Shown: positions 25,929-37,054 of the stretch, one piece after another
How the letters are laid out: every line of letters begins with the position of its first letter
Position numbering within the stretch: the stretch's first letter is position 1
Source of the DNA: Diprion similis
Taxonomy: Eukaryota; Arthropoda; Insecta; Hymenoptera; Diprionidae
DNA length: 64,000 nt
Assembly (NCBI RefSeq): GCF_021155765.1
Contig: NC_060107.1
Location: 3,421,501 to 3,485,500, forward strand
Direction: 5' to 3'
Notes under the pieces: model-generated
The model's input: only the letters and a program-made list of their open reading frames with translations
Database searches by the model: none
Told to the model about the DNA's origin: nothing
Translations under genes and position numbers: made by a program

Positions 25929-28900
25929 ATGAATTACACCAATGAAAGTTTACGAGGCGGTGGCGGATGTTGTGGAAATAAGAATAAAACAATTACAATC
26001 AATTCCACCGAACATGGTAAGCAGAAATATTGGCATTTGCCGAATGAGAAGAAAAAAAAAAAAAATTGCAGGTGTAGCAGGTTATGTAAAAATTATTCGA
26101 TGAATAAATTTTTACCCGGTTCTTTTTTTACAGCAGATCAAGATAATTTCGAGTACGACAGAATCGAGCCTGGTAAGCAGCTTGTGCGAGTTTGGTGCGA
26201 ATCTCCGCTCGATTTTTCTCACTATTATTGTAAAAAAATGAAAGGGTGATCGGGTGGTGAGAAAAATGTATAAAAGTCTTCAATATCAAAAGGAGGATCG
26301 AGGCTGGTGTATTAAATATTCTTATACGATATACACGCGGCGTGTTTGAGCACCGATCAGCATTCGTTTGATGTGAGCTTATAACCCTGAAGGTTTACAA
26401 TCAGATCTGCACGGGATACTTTGGCGCTAACAAAGGAGCCCTTGTTCCAAAAGTGGGAAACCAAAGGGGCTGGTTATGCTTGACTAATTTAGTGAAATGC
26501 CACCCACGTGCACTCGACACGTGTCCCCTTGGCCCCGTGGCATTGAAGCGTGCATGTCAGATCGACGGGTTGGATCAATCGACGTTATACGGATAATAAC
26601 GCAAAGGGAGCGAAGAAAGCGTTAAATCGAGTATGAAAAGGACCGCGTGAAAGTCTTGTTCGATGCTTATTGTTGCGTTTTGAAATCGTACTACGGTTAC
26701 GGATTCGTCGCGTCGCGAATTAACTCTTTCAGTCATGGTAAAAAATTTCTATGTTCTAGCCTTATCACAGTTCATTTACAACTTCAAATGATCTTTGTTA
26801 CTTCGTATGACTGTTAAAATATGGAAGTAAGTAGTTCCAGCCAGAATCGGAATCGAATTTTAATAGTTTTCCGATTTTAGATCCGCCATCTTGGATTTAG
26901 AAATGACCAAATTCGGATTTTAGATTCGTAATCAACGACCATCCAAAATATTGAATGGAGAAATGTGTGACTGAAAGGGTTGAAAATAGTTATTGAAATC
27001 GAGAAAAACATATCTATATAAGCGTTGTTCCAATATCTAATATAGGACAAATATTTTTTTCCCAATTCTAATATACATGCTTTACGTCAGACCGCGGAAA
27101 TTACTTTGGGGAAATGGAAGACTTCGAAGGAAACGATGAAGAGGATCAGGCATGCTGGAGTAAGAATGGATTTCAATTAATTGTATCGGCTTTGAAAATT
27201 TGCCAGAGTTACTCAAAATTTGTTATTTTGTTTTCCAATTTCGAAATGGATAGAATGAAATTTAGAATATTTTGACACTATTTTGAAAATATCCATGATT
27301 CCTTTCTTTTTTTCAAGATATTACGCAGGACGATTCCTACACCGTATTGACCGGAAAATACGAATCAATGAATCCTGATTATCTCGAAGACGATGACGAC
27401 GAGCAGAATGATTTTTTAGAAAAATATCGTACGAAATCGTTCACTTTTTCAATTTCTACCTCCCTGTATTTATTACTCTGAGAACGGTTACTCTTTTTCT
27501 CTCTTCGTGTATTCATTTCTTTGGTTCTTTTACAGTGCTGTCGATGAGTCCGATAATCGAGAAAAACACCAAGGATCGAGGTGGTTAGTCATTTTCTTTC
27601 TACTCACATCACGACGTATTTACACTATACATATGCGTGTATATATCTTATACATACATATGTATCGGAAGTTATACGGAGTAAAGATTCTATTTCGAGG
27701 TGTATATTTTTGCTTTAATGGTCATCTATTCCACGATTAGAAAAGGGAAAGAAGGGAACGTTGAGAACGATGCCAAGAAGACTGCATGACGTCAGCGTCA
27801 AGTGCAGCGATTCGAGTGAGTAATCGGAAGAGGATCATTCCTAGCCCCCATGCCTGCGCGTTTTAACGTCAACGTATAAACAGAACTCTCGCTTGGTGGC
27901 GAGTGACTCAAATTGTTGTTTTTTTTTTCTTCTTTTTTTCTTTTCCCTCACTCTGCCTCTCTTTTTAATGAACGAGAATATAATACCCTTTTAAAATTAA
28001 TACCAAAAAGCTTGATACAATGCATAGAAGAGAAATTTTCGATTTAGGAATATTCAAATTCTTTTCTAATTATAAAAAAAAAAAAATCAGAAGAAAACAT
28101 AATACTGCAAACAATCACAAATCAAAATCAGTATAACGATTAACAGAAATTATTTTTTCCAGCCGAGGAAATAGTCGGATCACCGTCGGAAGTTGCCTTG
28201 CGATTGAACGATGCAATCCAGCATTATTTACCACGGAGGAAGACAAAAATCGAGAAAGAAGTGAGCAAGGAAGCAGCTGTTTGTCTGGATGAGGAATTCG
28301 GAAAAGGTAGAGTTTTATGGCTTGTTTAAAGATGGAATTTAACTCTGGCGGGCGTAGTTTCTGTCGCCACCTGTCGGGCATATTTAGAAGCTAGCTAGCT
28401 GTTCTTGTGAGGTTACCGATAACGTCGGTGACTGCCTGACCAGTTGCCGATATAGATTCTTACCTAGAAGCCGCAATAAGGATTGATTTGCATGTTAAAA
28501 ATTCACTTTTTCCTTTCTACAAAACCAGATGAAGAATCAGTGGTGAATAATTGTCCCGACGAGGAGCCACCTTGCCCTCCTGCACCTCCTGGCTGTCCGG
28601 GAACCTACGATCGAATTCGTAAAAGAAACGTTCCGTGCGCCGTTGCACCTACCATACGCGAGATCGCCCTTGGCAGAAGAGTGCCGCGTCCACAGGGAGG
28701 CTTATCGACCGAGAATAGCTACGAGCAGAGTTATAGTGCTCAGCCGGTAATATGTTCGATTTTTTAAAATTTTTAGTACCTAAGCAAAAAGGCGCGAAAA
28801 TATCTAGCTGGTTCAAATCGCTTAAATGGTGAAGTTAAATTCGATCTACGCAAGGTCAGTCAATTGGATTTTCAAATTTCAGATCGACAAAGTTAAACCC

Positions 28901-29035
28901 AGTGGTGACAGGGAAAGTTGTTGCTGTTCCAAAAAGAAGAAACGGGAAGGCAAAAAATCTCCACCACCTCCTCCAAAATCTTGCTGCACTTCACGGCCGA
29001 CAAAATCTAACAAAAATGTAACATTTACACTTTGA
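25929..29035 (+). CDS. Gene A: unrecognised acidic, Cys-containing protein (313 aa, 9 exons)
   Basis: I do not recognise the product. Exons: 25929-26016, 26134-26172, 27091-27159, 27318-27428, 27536-27580, 27741-27815, 28163-28306, 28529-28746, 28883-29035. The lengths sum to 942 nt with all phases matching. The first seven introns are phase 1 and the last is phase 0. A TAA lies in frame upstream of the ATG. The N-terminus has GGGGCCG. Exons 2-4 are acidic (NDEEDQ, LEDDDDEQND). Exon 6 is basic. Exon 8 is Pro/Cys-rich (EEPPCPPAPPGCPG). The C-terminus has CCCSKKKK, PPPPPKSCC and ends NVTFTL. No signal peptide or membrane segment is visible, so a soluble intracellular protein is likely. The donor of exon 5 (GTGGTT) is weak. 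Intron 2 holds a MITE-like element. The exon pattern resembles D and E. Confidence 0.72.
26720..26983 (+). mobile_element. MITE-like element, AACCCTTTCAGTCAC family, copy 2
   Basis: The left end is TTAACTCTTTCAGTCATG and the right end is TGTGACTGAAAGGGTTGAA. The inside matches copy 1 (4138-4465) in opposite orientation and carries the GATCCGCCATCTTGGATT and ATTCGTAATCAACGACC module. It lies in intron 2 of gene A. Confidence 0.7.
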
Positions 29036-29387
29036 TAAATTACTATAAAGTTTAGTTCAACGAAAAATTTGTCAACTATTATTTAATTCGTAAACAAAAC
29101 TCTGCTCTCCTATCTAGAGGAGTATTACTAGATAAATGTGATAAATTTCAAAGATCAACTTCGGTGTAATATATTGTTGCTCTGTTCGGTGGAAAATCCG
29201 TTATGAATATATTATCATAACCACCGTTGATCCTATTTTGTTTTCTGTTGAATGAATTCTGCCAAAAATTTTAGTCAACTTGACATAATACGTATAACCA
29301 TCAATCCTGAACCCAACATTATATTTTCGACAAAATTACAATAAGCATTTCGTTAAAAATAATTAAGATAAAAAAATAACAAAAACA

Positions 29388-30330
29388 ATGTCGCAGTGTT
29401 CTTTCTGTGGTAATAGATCAGAATTGAGATTCCCTCCCAGTCAAGACATTGAACCCCACAGCTATGTTACCAATATGCCGTAAGTGTACGCTTTACTAAA
29501 ATAATATATCTTGAGAAGTTTATTTTAAAAGTAAAAGAATATGAACCGGAAGTTACCGAAATATAACGTTTATCGGATGAAAGTTCTGGTGATTCACGGT
29601 TCATCTCGGAATCGTATGTAAACTCCATTGGTCCTGAAATAAATGAAAAGAAAGGAATTTTTTTTATACTTACACAGTCTCCGTGGCCAAGTGTTTGGCC
29701 TTTCTTCACCAAGCAAATATCCACCGTTTATTCGTAAAAAGTTGACTAACAGAGAATTAAGAGATGGTATTGACAAACACGAATTGTGGTTGTACGTTCC
29801 TTCATGGCAGGTACCCAGAGTTAGTAACCTCCCTCTTCGAATGAAGTGGGAACCGTTCATTCATCGCACTGTGCCGATGAAGAAAATCATCTGTATGGCA
29901 AAGAAAAATAAAACACTTGATGGGTACATAGGTAAACACTGTCACGGTGGTAACTGGGCAAGGGTACTGAAAATAACCACGAAAAGCCCACCATTCTGAT
30001 ATTCAATATATCTCAGCAAACGGTTTCTCCTCAACAGATGTTAGTATTTGTGTAACACTGTTTGTCATATTTCAGGAGAACTGAAATTGGCTTTTCCACA
30101 TTTTGGCAAGCCCAAGTTGAAAAGACCATGTGAAGAAACGGGCGTACAACCAAAACATCCAGATGTCAATAGAATAAAGAAACGAATTATACGGTGCAAC
30201 AGGCGAAACGGTATCAAATGTAATAAAATGTCACTGGTAAGAATCAAAGAATTTCTTTTCACACAGAGGAGAAAAAAGAGTTTATTTTGGTTTCACCTTT
30301 TCCATCTGTTTTCAGAATAGAAAAATTTAA
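29388..30330 (+). CDS. Gene B: unrecognised small basic protein (173 aa, 4 exons)
   Basis: I do not recognise the product. Exons: 29388-29479, 29678-29931, 30076-30236 and a tiny last exon 30316-30330, with introns of phase 2, 1 and 0. The first exon begins MSQCSFCGN, a C-x2-C pair. The body is basic and aromatic (WLYVPSWQVPRVSN, LRMKWEPFIHRTVPMKK) and the C-terminal part is Arg/Lys-rich (NRIKKRIIRCNRRNG). No signal peptide. The last exon codes only NRKI and a stop, which is the least certain join. If intron 3 is not removed, the frame runs on to 30320 instead. B follows gene A after about 350 bp on the same strand. Confidence 0.65.
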
Positions 30331-30429
30331 TCGTGATGAAAAACTGAAGTTAATACAGTTTCGAAAATGATGAAATTCTTGAGCATTCTCTATACAAAAA
30401 TTTGCCAAGATCGTTAAATAATAATAATA

Positions 30430-31347
30430 ATGTTTCGCAACAACGAGGAACAATCCAGTTGCAAGAATTGCAACAGTGTCATCAGATCAGCTTATCCTGC
30501 GTGTTCGGTGATCGAGGATAAGTGAGTGATTCAAACGACAATCGAAGCATTCATTTACTTCTAAAACACGCTTCGTAAACTTTTAACGTCAGACCATTTG
30601 GCCGTGAGATGTGCTATGGACGAGGAGTCTGCGACACATACCCAATGCCGAAGTACAACATCAAGAAAGCATGTCGTAGTGAGCTTAAGAAATCCGCGGC
30701 TACTGCGACAACGGATATCGCTGATGTTTCATCGAAAAGATACGCTGCCATGGGCGAAGAGTCTTCAGACATTGCAGTATTTAGGCGACATGATTATTTG
30801 AGGGAAAACGAAATCGAACGAGAATTTCTTAATGATCCTACGACTTACATTCCTCCATTTGGATTCAGAACACTAATTGCTAGCACGCCACAAGACCCTG
30901 AAAGCAGACCTCACCATCTTCGCGGAGAAAGCGTGGAAAAAGAAAAGGAGAAGCCATCAGTTAATCCTTGCGACAAAGATTCATCGGGCAGTAAGAAATT
31001 GCCACGTATTTTCACTGGTTTTATGTATCCTGAACAATCATTATAGCGGGTCCATTTGAAATATTCCATCTAAGGGATTCAACATAATTGGTTTCTTCAT
31101 TATAGAACCAAGATCTGATTCCTCCAAGGCTTCGAATGCAAGCATATGTTCGCAAATGGAAAATGACTACTTTCTTACTGGCTCAAGGACTGTGTATAAA
31201 GTACCACTGAAACAAGAACGTCGAACGCGTCGTTGTAAGCTTGTAGGCCCTCTTACGGAACCACCGAATCCTGGGAAGCAAATGAAACTTGGAGTTTATT
31301 GTCCCCAACAAAGCCGTGTGGCGAAAGATTTTTATAAAAAATTTTAA
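30430..31347 (+). CDS. Gene C: unrecognised protein (243 aa, 3 exons)
   Basis: I do not recognise the product. Exons: 30430-30521, 30593-30990, 31106-31347, 732 nt in all, with introns of phase 2 and 1, as for the first two introns of gene B. Exon 1 is 92 nt, the same length as in B, and also carries a C-x2-C pair (SSCKNCNSV). After the first junction comes PFGREMCYGRGVCDTYPMPK. The middle is hydrophilic and charged (RENEIEREFLND, GESVEKEKEKPS). The C-terminal exon is basic and ends RVAKDFYKKF. There is no signal peptide or membrane segment. If intron 2 is retained the frame stops at 31046. The gene begins 100 bp after gene B ends. Confidence 0.72.
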
Positions 31348-31686
31348 GCCAGTTAATAAATAACTTCAAAATCAAATTCAAAACATGTACAATTTTACAG
31401 GAACTTATAAATGAAAATTGTTGACTATATGAATATTGAAGGAATCGTAACTGTAGGTTAACATCGTCGATTCAATTTTGAACAAGACCAGATCGGAGGA
31501 AATTGTTTGTGAAAAAAATGTAACTAATGTTCAACTGTCATCTGTCAATTGGCATCAGTTAACCAGTCATCAAAATCAATTCAATTTCGGTTTGAAACAC
31601 AAAATTCCCTCATGATCAATTAGAAAATTCAAAATCAGGACAAATTCGAAGAAACGTTTCATCGACATGGAGTAACACTTAATGCA

Positions 31687-34366
31687 ATGTTTAAACCGTT
31701 CCCAAACTTAATAACAACGTAAGCGATTTGATTTGAAAATATTTCACCTAACTTTACGACGCGTGCAGTGACAGTTGGACACGATCAGCTCTTTCCATTA
31801 TCATTTATTCCAGACCAGAATGTGGGAATGGACAAGATTCCAATTATACCATCGATTGGGAAGAGATAGCAAGATGGGCTTTGGAACATGGAGATCTAGA
31901 AGATACAGGCGATCAATGCGATCCCGCAGGAAACAGTGGGAGAGCGATTGATTGGTGCCTTGTAAGTGATGGAAACGAATACATGCTCAATTTTAAGCTC
32001 ACTTCAGTTTTGAATCAACAATTTTTAACACTTAGGTCGCCGAATCCTTTATGCGCGATGAAGCAGCTGATAATGTATCTGATATCTGCAATAGTGATGC
32101 GATTAATGAATCGGTGAAGGCTCAAGACCAGCATATTTCTTTCTTGGATACACAACAGGATCCAATGTATATAGCGAATAGTGTCGAATGTACCCATAAA
32201 GCAAATTTCTACTACTACAAATTTTTACGGAAATTGAAACATTTCCTATTATTTCGTACAAAATTGTAAACACGGATAGTTGTTCGTGAAGAATTGTTGA
32301 TTTTCTTCAAAAATTATTATAGCTTCTAGATTTTTTACTCTAAAAATCTACAAGTTTTTATAAGAAACTATGCATATTTACAATTTTGTACGAAAACAAT
32401 TTTTTCTACAATTTCCCTAAAAATTTGTAGAAAATCGTAGAAATCATTTTCAGGGAATCGAATGAGAGAATTGAAAACAACTGTTAACAGCGAAAGCTTT
32501 GGACGCCAAACGAATCGAGGATATGCAGAACTTCCATCGCCTGGACAGTACAGAGGAAGACTTATACGCACCCCTGAGCAACGTCGTCCAAGACCGAGAG
32601 CAATAGGGTCCACTAGTTACATAGGCAACTGTGACTGTAAGTTCGAAGTTGGGTTCAACATTAAGAGTTGAACTTTCCTATAGTTTCATTTGTAAATGAC
32701 ATCTGACACAACTTGATACGTCCTTTACATTCCAGTCAATCGCTCTATACGTGAGTCCGACTTCAACGGTGAGTAATGAATTGGTGAAATTTTTAAACCC
32801 TTTAATTTACGCTGGAAAGCTTTTCATTATCATGAAACTCTGAATCCCATTTTTTACACAAATTTAATACAAACCAAAACATTTTACAGAATTTTTTCGA
32901 AATTTTTCTTCTTGTTGTTTTTGTTTGTCCACCATATTGGATCAGCCATTTTGGATTTTAGAATTTCGAGTTCAGATTCGTAATCAGTGACCCCAAAAAC
33001 CATGTAACATGAAGTTTTATCAGAACGAAATAACTTTTCAAATTTCTATCCGCCATATTGGATCAGCCATTTTGAATTATCGAATTTCGAGTTCGAATTC
33101 GTAATCTGCGATCCCAAACGTATGTAAGCAAAAATATTTGCAGGAAAGGTCTAAAGCTGCAGCTTTTCGCCAAAGATAACCAATCAAATTTATTATTATT
33201 TTTCTGCACGCAGATACGTCGCGTGCCAATTGGACTCCATTGAGCTCAATGAGTAAGTATATATTCTTTTAATTTAGCTTTAAAAGGAAAATTTATTTTC
33301 GTCGCTAAGAGCAACCATTTTTCAATTTCCAGATGATTTTTCCTGCATGGAGGCTGACTACATGCACGATTCTACACAGGGATACGAATCGGACATCATG
33401 TCGTATCGTAAGTAATTGTGCAGCACTGCGCTATTCTTTTTATTGATAGTGAATTCAAATCAAATTTTTATCGTAATCGAAGTTTTTCAAGTCAAGGAAT
33501 AAAAACACTGACTCTGCAAAGAGATTGTCGGTTTCAAGTGTCAGGCCTTACTTTATGGTAGAATAAGAACCCAGCAACCGTGTTTAACACCCGACTTCGG
33601 TTACGTAAGATCGTATAGAATTACATAATTGCTTTGTTTCAGTCGAAGGCAGTGCTGAGAGAAACAGGCCAAACAGCTTGGCGGAAGGTTATCATTTTCC
33701 GGGTCGTGCCTACGGAAGAGCAGACAATAGCGGTAAACCATCCCTGCTGAAAATATTCGCATGTGATAAATCATAAGATGTTATGACCGAAATCAACATG
33801 AAATTTATTACATGATTTATCTTGTAAATTCGAGATAAATATCTAGAAAAACCACGTAATAAATTACAAAAGCACGAATCATCAATTATACTGGGTAAAA
33901 AATTATATACAGTTGACTATATGATTTTTGATCGAGTATATCTGATGATTTGTATTTTTGTGATTCAAGACCTAATGAAAAATGTTTTTCTTATTCAATA
34001 GACAGTTACAAAATGTATACAAGTACACCGAAAAGAAATCAAAGGACAACTAGAGCAGAAGCGTTTGGTAATTCTTGTTTTATTCAGGATTCGAGTGTTA
34101 TTTCAAGCAAATGGAGCATGAAAATGATGAGAATAAATTTTTTAGAAATGCCTGACGGGTCTAAAATGTTCAACGTAACATTAGAAGAGTGCTTGAAATT
34201 CGGACGAAGATTGAGACACACCAGTGACGTCAGGGACAACGATGGATGTCAAATAATGCAATTGGTTCGTAAAATTGATGAAAAACCGAACGGGGCAAGA
34301 CACAGAATCGACATTGCTAGGAGGTGGCTTGATATGGATGACGACGACGAAGGCGGGTGTAATTAA
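31687..34366 (+). CDS. Gene D: unrecognised hydrophilic protein (343 aa, 10 exons)
   Basis: I do not recognise the product. Exons: 31687-31718, 31814-31961, 32036-32180, 32454-32636, 32736-32768, 33214-33252, 33333-33407, 33643-33732, 34002-34067, 34146-34366 (1032 nt, phases consistent). Introns 3 to 9 are all phase 1, so exons 4 to 9 have lengths divisible by three. The start is MFKPFPN. Exon 2 has WEEIARWALEHGDLED. Exon 4 is Arg/Pro-rich. The last exon has EECLKFGRRLRH and ends in an acidic DMDDDDEGGCN. The donor of exon 3 is weak: GTGTCG at 32181, with another phase-1 option, GTGATG, near 32094. The open frame after 32181 runs into a foldback element, which argues for splicing before it. 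The last intron (78 nt) has no stop and may be retained. Confidence 0.62.
32205..32445. mobile_element. Foldback element in gene D intron 3
   Basis: The left arm 32205-32270 (CTACAAATTTTTACGGAAATTG ... CGTACAAAATTGTAAA, quoted in two parts) matches the reverse complement of 32375-32445. The loop is about 100 bp. It ends a few bases before the exon 4 acceptor (AG at 32452-32453). No coding capacity. Confidence 0.75.
32799..33154 (+). mobile_element. Degenerate MITE-like copy with internal 121-bp duplication
   Basis: CCATATTGGATCAGCCATTT occurs at 32932 and again at 33053, each followed by TTTCGAGTTC and ATTCGTAATC. The same module lies inside the elements at 4.1 and 26.7 kb. AACCCTTTAATTTACG at about 32800 and GGAAAGGTCTAAA at about 33145 may be worn termini. 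It lies in intron 5 of gene D. Confidence 0.5.
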
Positions 34367-34784
34367 AAATTGTAAAATGTTTAAAAAATATCCAAATATC
34401 AACAGCAGAATGTCTCCATGAGAAGAAACGTTTCGCGATGATAATAAATCACATGAATTTGTCCGTTTAACAATAAGTCTGTCCATATTTATTGATTATA
34501 TCACCAATTTACAATATATATTATAGCGATAATTACTGATTTAGTTGCTTGATTAGGTGATCAGCGGCGGAATTGAAAGTACAAATTTACATAGAAACTG
34601 AGATAGCAATGGTAAAAAAAGATGAGGCAAACAGAAGTCGTGTTCAAAAGCTTGATATTGATGAAACAAATTTTTGTCTCCAAATTCTAAATTAACCAAA
34701 TTCAAAATTTATAAAAAATCTTTTCCAGCGTTTAGATTATCGCTCAAAATTATTGTGAGGCTCTAATGCAGTTTGGTATTGCAG

Positions 34785-35972
34785 ATTTAACATCAAAAAA
34801 TAAAAAAATAAAAAAACCAGTCACCAAGATATTAAAACCAAGAATGAAGAAATCCTGCTGCGGAAGTCAGGGGAAAAAGCACGGTAAATGAAAGGGATAG
34901 AATTACACAGCAATTAATTGTGGATTTTTGAATATGATCTCAACTCGGTATAAAAATGAATAGGAGATCGTTTGGTTGTGATTGCATCAGAGGATGATGC
35001 GAAGGTGGCGAATGTGACTGTCAGAAATTGACTATTGAAATTTCAAAGACATGAGAATTTATTTGCTTGCAATTGCAATATAGCTGGTGGGTTTTGCATC
35101 GGGTATAACCAGACAAAGATTTAAGGTACTTTCTATTTCTCTTCCCAACTCTGATCCTGCGTTCAGAAAATTTGAAACCAATATGAACAATGATTTCTGT
35201 TACAGCCGCCACAATCGCCCCACAAAGGGAAGGTATTTTTCAATTCAATTTTCGGTCTAGTTTTCAGAAATTCTTCTTATACTCTGAGTATGAACCCTAT
35301 CGAGATATTTGTTCTGTATTCTTCAATTTTAGCCACAATGTCTGCCTGTGACGTAAACGATGACGACTTGGAAGTGAACGTGGAGGACTATCGTACGTCG
35401 AGATAGTTTCTTATACTCTAACTTTGTTTTACGTTTCGCTAAGTAAATCATTTGGAGAGTAAATTTGACTTAATAATACTGTTTAGTGATGAATATGACA
35501 TCTCTATCAACCACCTCCAGAGGGAAGATTTTTGGGATACCTCACGATACTACGCTGGATACATCGAAAGTAACGTCACGACCACTTATGGAAACGGTGG
35601 AAAAAGGTGATGTAACAAATTTTGTGTATATTATAATTGATATGACTAATAGGATCCAAGTCACTGGCTTCTTAACAAAGTCCAATAAATCTACAGGTGC
35701 AAGACTGATGAGTGAGGAGAAGTATTCGGCTTTGCTAATAAATGTTCATTTAATCCGCAGAGATATCGCCAGACATTAAGCAATACAACACAAAAATAAT
35801 CGAGGAAGATCCCTGCAGCGGAAAAAGGGCTGTTATGCACATGTCGCATGTTTTGAATAAGAAAACTGGAACGATTATCACTGTTCAAAGAACCGATTAC
35901 ACGGGTGGATGCCCTGTGAAAGACAAGAATTTAGGCTTCGCTGAAAGTACCAGACTTTCATCAAAACGCTAG
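34785..35972 (+). CDS. Gene E: unrecognised protein (152 aa from its first ATG, 5 exons)
   Basis: I do not recognise the product. Exons: 34785-34883 (first ATG at 34844), a 27-nt microexon 35206-35232, 35333-35392, 35487-35606, 35761-35972; every intron is phase 1. The start is MKKSCCGSQGKKHG, which recalls the GGGGCCGNKNK start and the CCCSKKKK tail of gene A. Exon 3 is acidic (CDVNDDDLEVNVEDY) and ends TAT C|GTA, as do exons of A and D. The last exon ends STRLSSKR. There is a good acceptor at 34785, and the frame is open from it to the ATG, so an upstream coding exon, or a join to gene D, is possible. No signal peptide or membrane segment is visible. Confidence 0.65.
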
Positions 35973-36543
35973 AAAAAAATATCACGTAGAATAACGAACG
36001 AATAACTTAAAACATGTAATAAAATACACCTAAAAATTTGGCATAATTTAATTACCTAAATATTGTGAAAGATCTTGGTGATGTGGTGAGAAAAAAATAG
36101 CATAAATCTGAAACGATCATGTTGTTTATACTTCTTCTTCGATGATCTCAGATACGGCTGGATGAAAAAATCTGAAATTTACACTAGACATCAAAATGAC
36201 GGTAGTGAAAAATTGCAGTTTTTAATTATTTATTTTTAAGTTTATGCTTCCATCGTAAACAATTCTAAAAATGCGAAGTATTCCGAGTCAGTCTATAAAT
36301 CACACAACTTTTATAGACAATACAATGGAAAACAATTTCATGAGAAATGTAGGACTTCTTACTAAAAAAAAAACGAGAATATTAGGGACAAAATAATTGG
36401 ACTTGTCCCATAATCTTGTAGAAAGACAATCCAAGAAATACGAGAGTGCAAGTGTAGGAAAAACTGTTTGTAACGTTGTATACAAAACAATTCAATTTAG
36501 CTCAAGCAAGGAGTTAGCCAGTAAAGCAATCATTGTGTCACCC

Positions 36544-36671
36544 CTTACTATAGTCATTTTGCAATGACTGTAATCACTGTTATAATTATAAAACATCTAT
36601 AATCTAGCGGTAATTTTTTAAATTGCAATTATCATTTGCAATCGTACCATAGTCATTGTGATTATAGTAAG
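36544..36671. repeat. 128-bp imperfect inverted repeat
   Basis: CTTACTATAGTCATTTTGCA at the left matches the reverse complement of the right end (CTTACTATAATCACAATGAC) imperfectly. It is probably a small MITE, since CTTACTATA sits at both ends. Confidence 0.5.
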
Positions 36672-36811
36672 AAAAAAATAACATTAATAATCTGGACCAA
36701 AGATATTGATAGTATTTAGAGCATATGACGACCGAATTCTAGATTGCCATTAACAAGGTTATTAATCTTTCCATCTCGCTTCCCATTGCCAGCATAGGCG
36801 AAAAGAGTATA

Positions 36812-37054
36812 ATGCACTATAATAATAACAATAATAATAATTACAATAATTACCACCATTTTCCTTCATATCCGGCAGAGTATGTTTCCAAAAGTTTACC
36901 GGTGACTTGTGCGGGACAAAGGAAGGGACAGATTAGTGACCATCATTATGCGGCTGCAACCGTCTCAAAATGGTCAATAGAAATACCAGCATTCGCAGGA
37001 GGGATAAGAAAAACTGCAGAAAACCTTGCCCAGGTGCAGCCGGACCGAGTTTAA
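36812..37054 (+). CDS. Doubtful small ORF (80 aa)
   Basis: ATG-started frame beginning MHYNNNNNNNYNNY, then a non-repetitive part (HFPSYPAEYVSKSLPVTCAG, SKWSIEIPAFAGG) ending in QVQPDRV. The non-repetitive half is less biased than the other stray frames here. A possible donor, CAG|GTGCAG, lies near its end. No neighbouring exon is apparent and there is no recognisable family. It may be chance. Confidence 0.2.
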   Translation: MHYNNNNNNNYNNYHHFPSYPAEYVSKSLPVTCAGQRKGQISDHHYAAATVSKWSIEIPAFAGGIRKTAENLAQVQPDRV

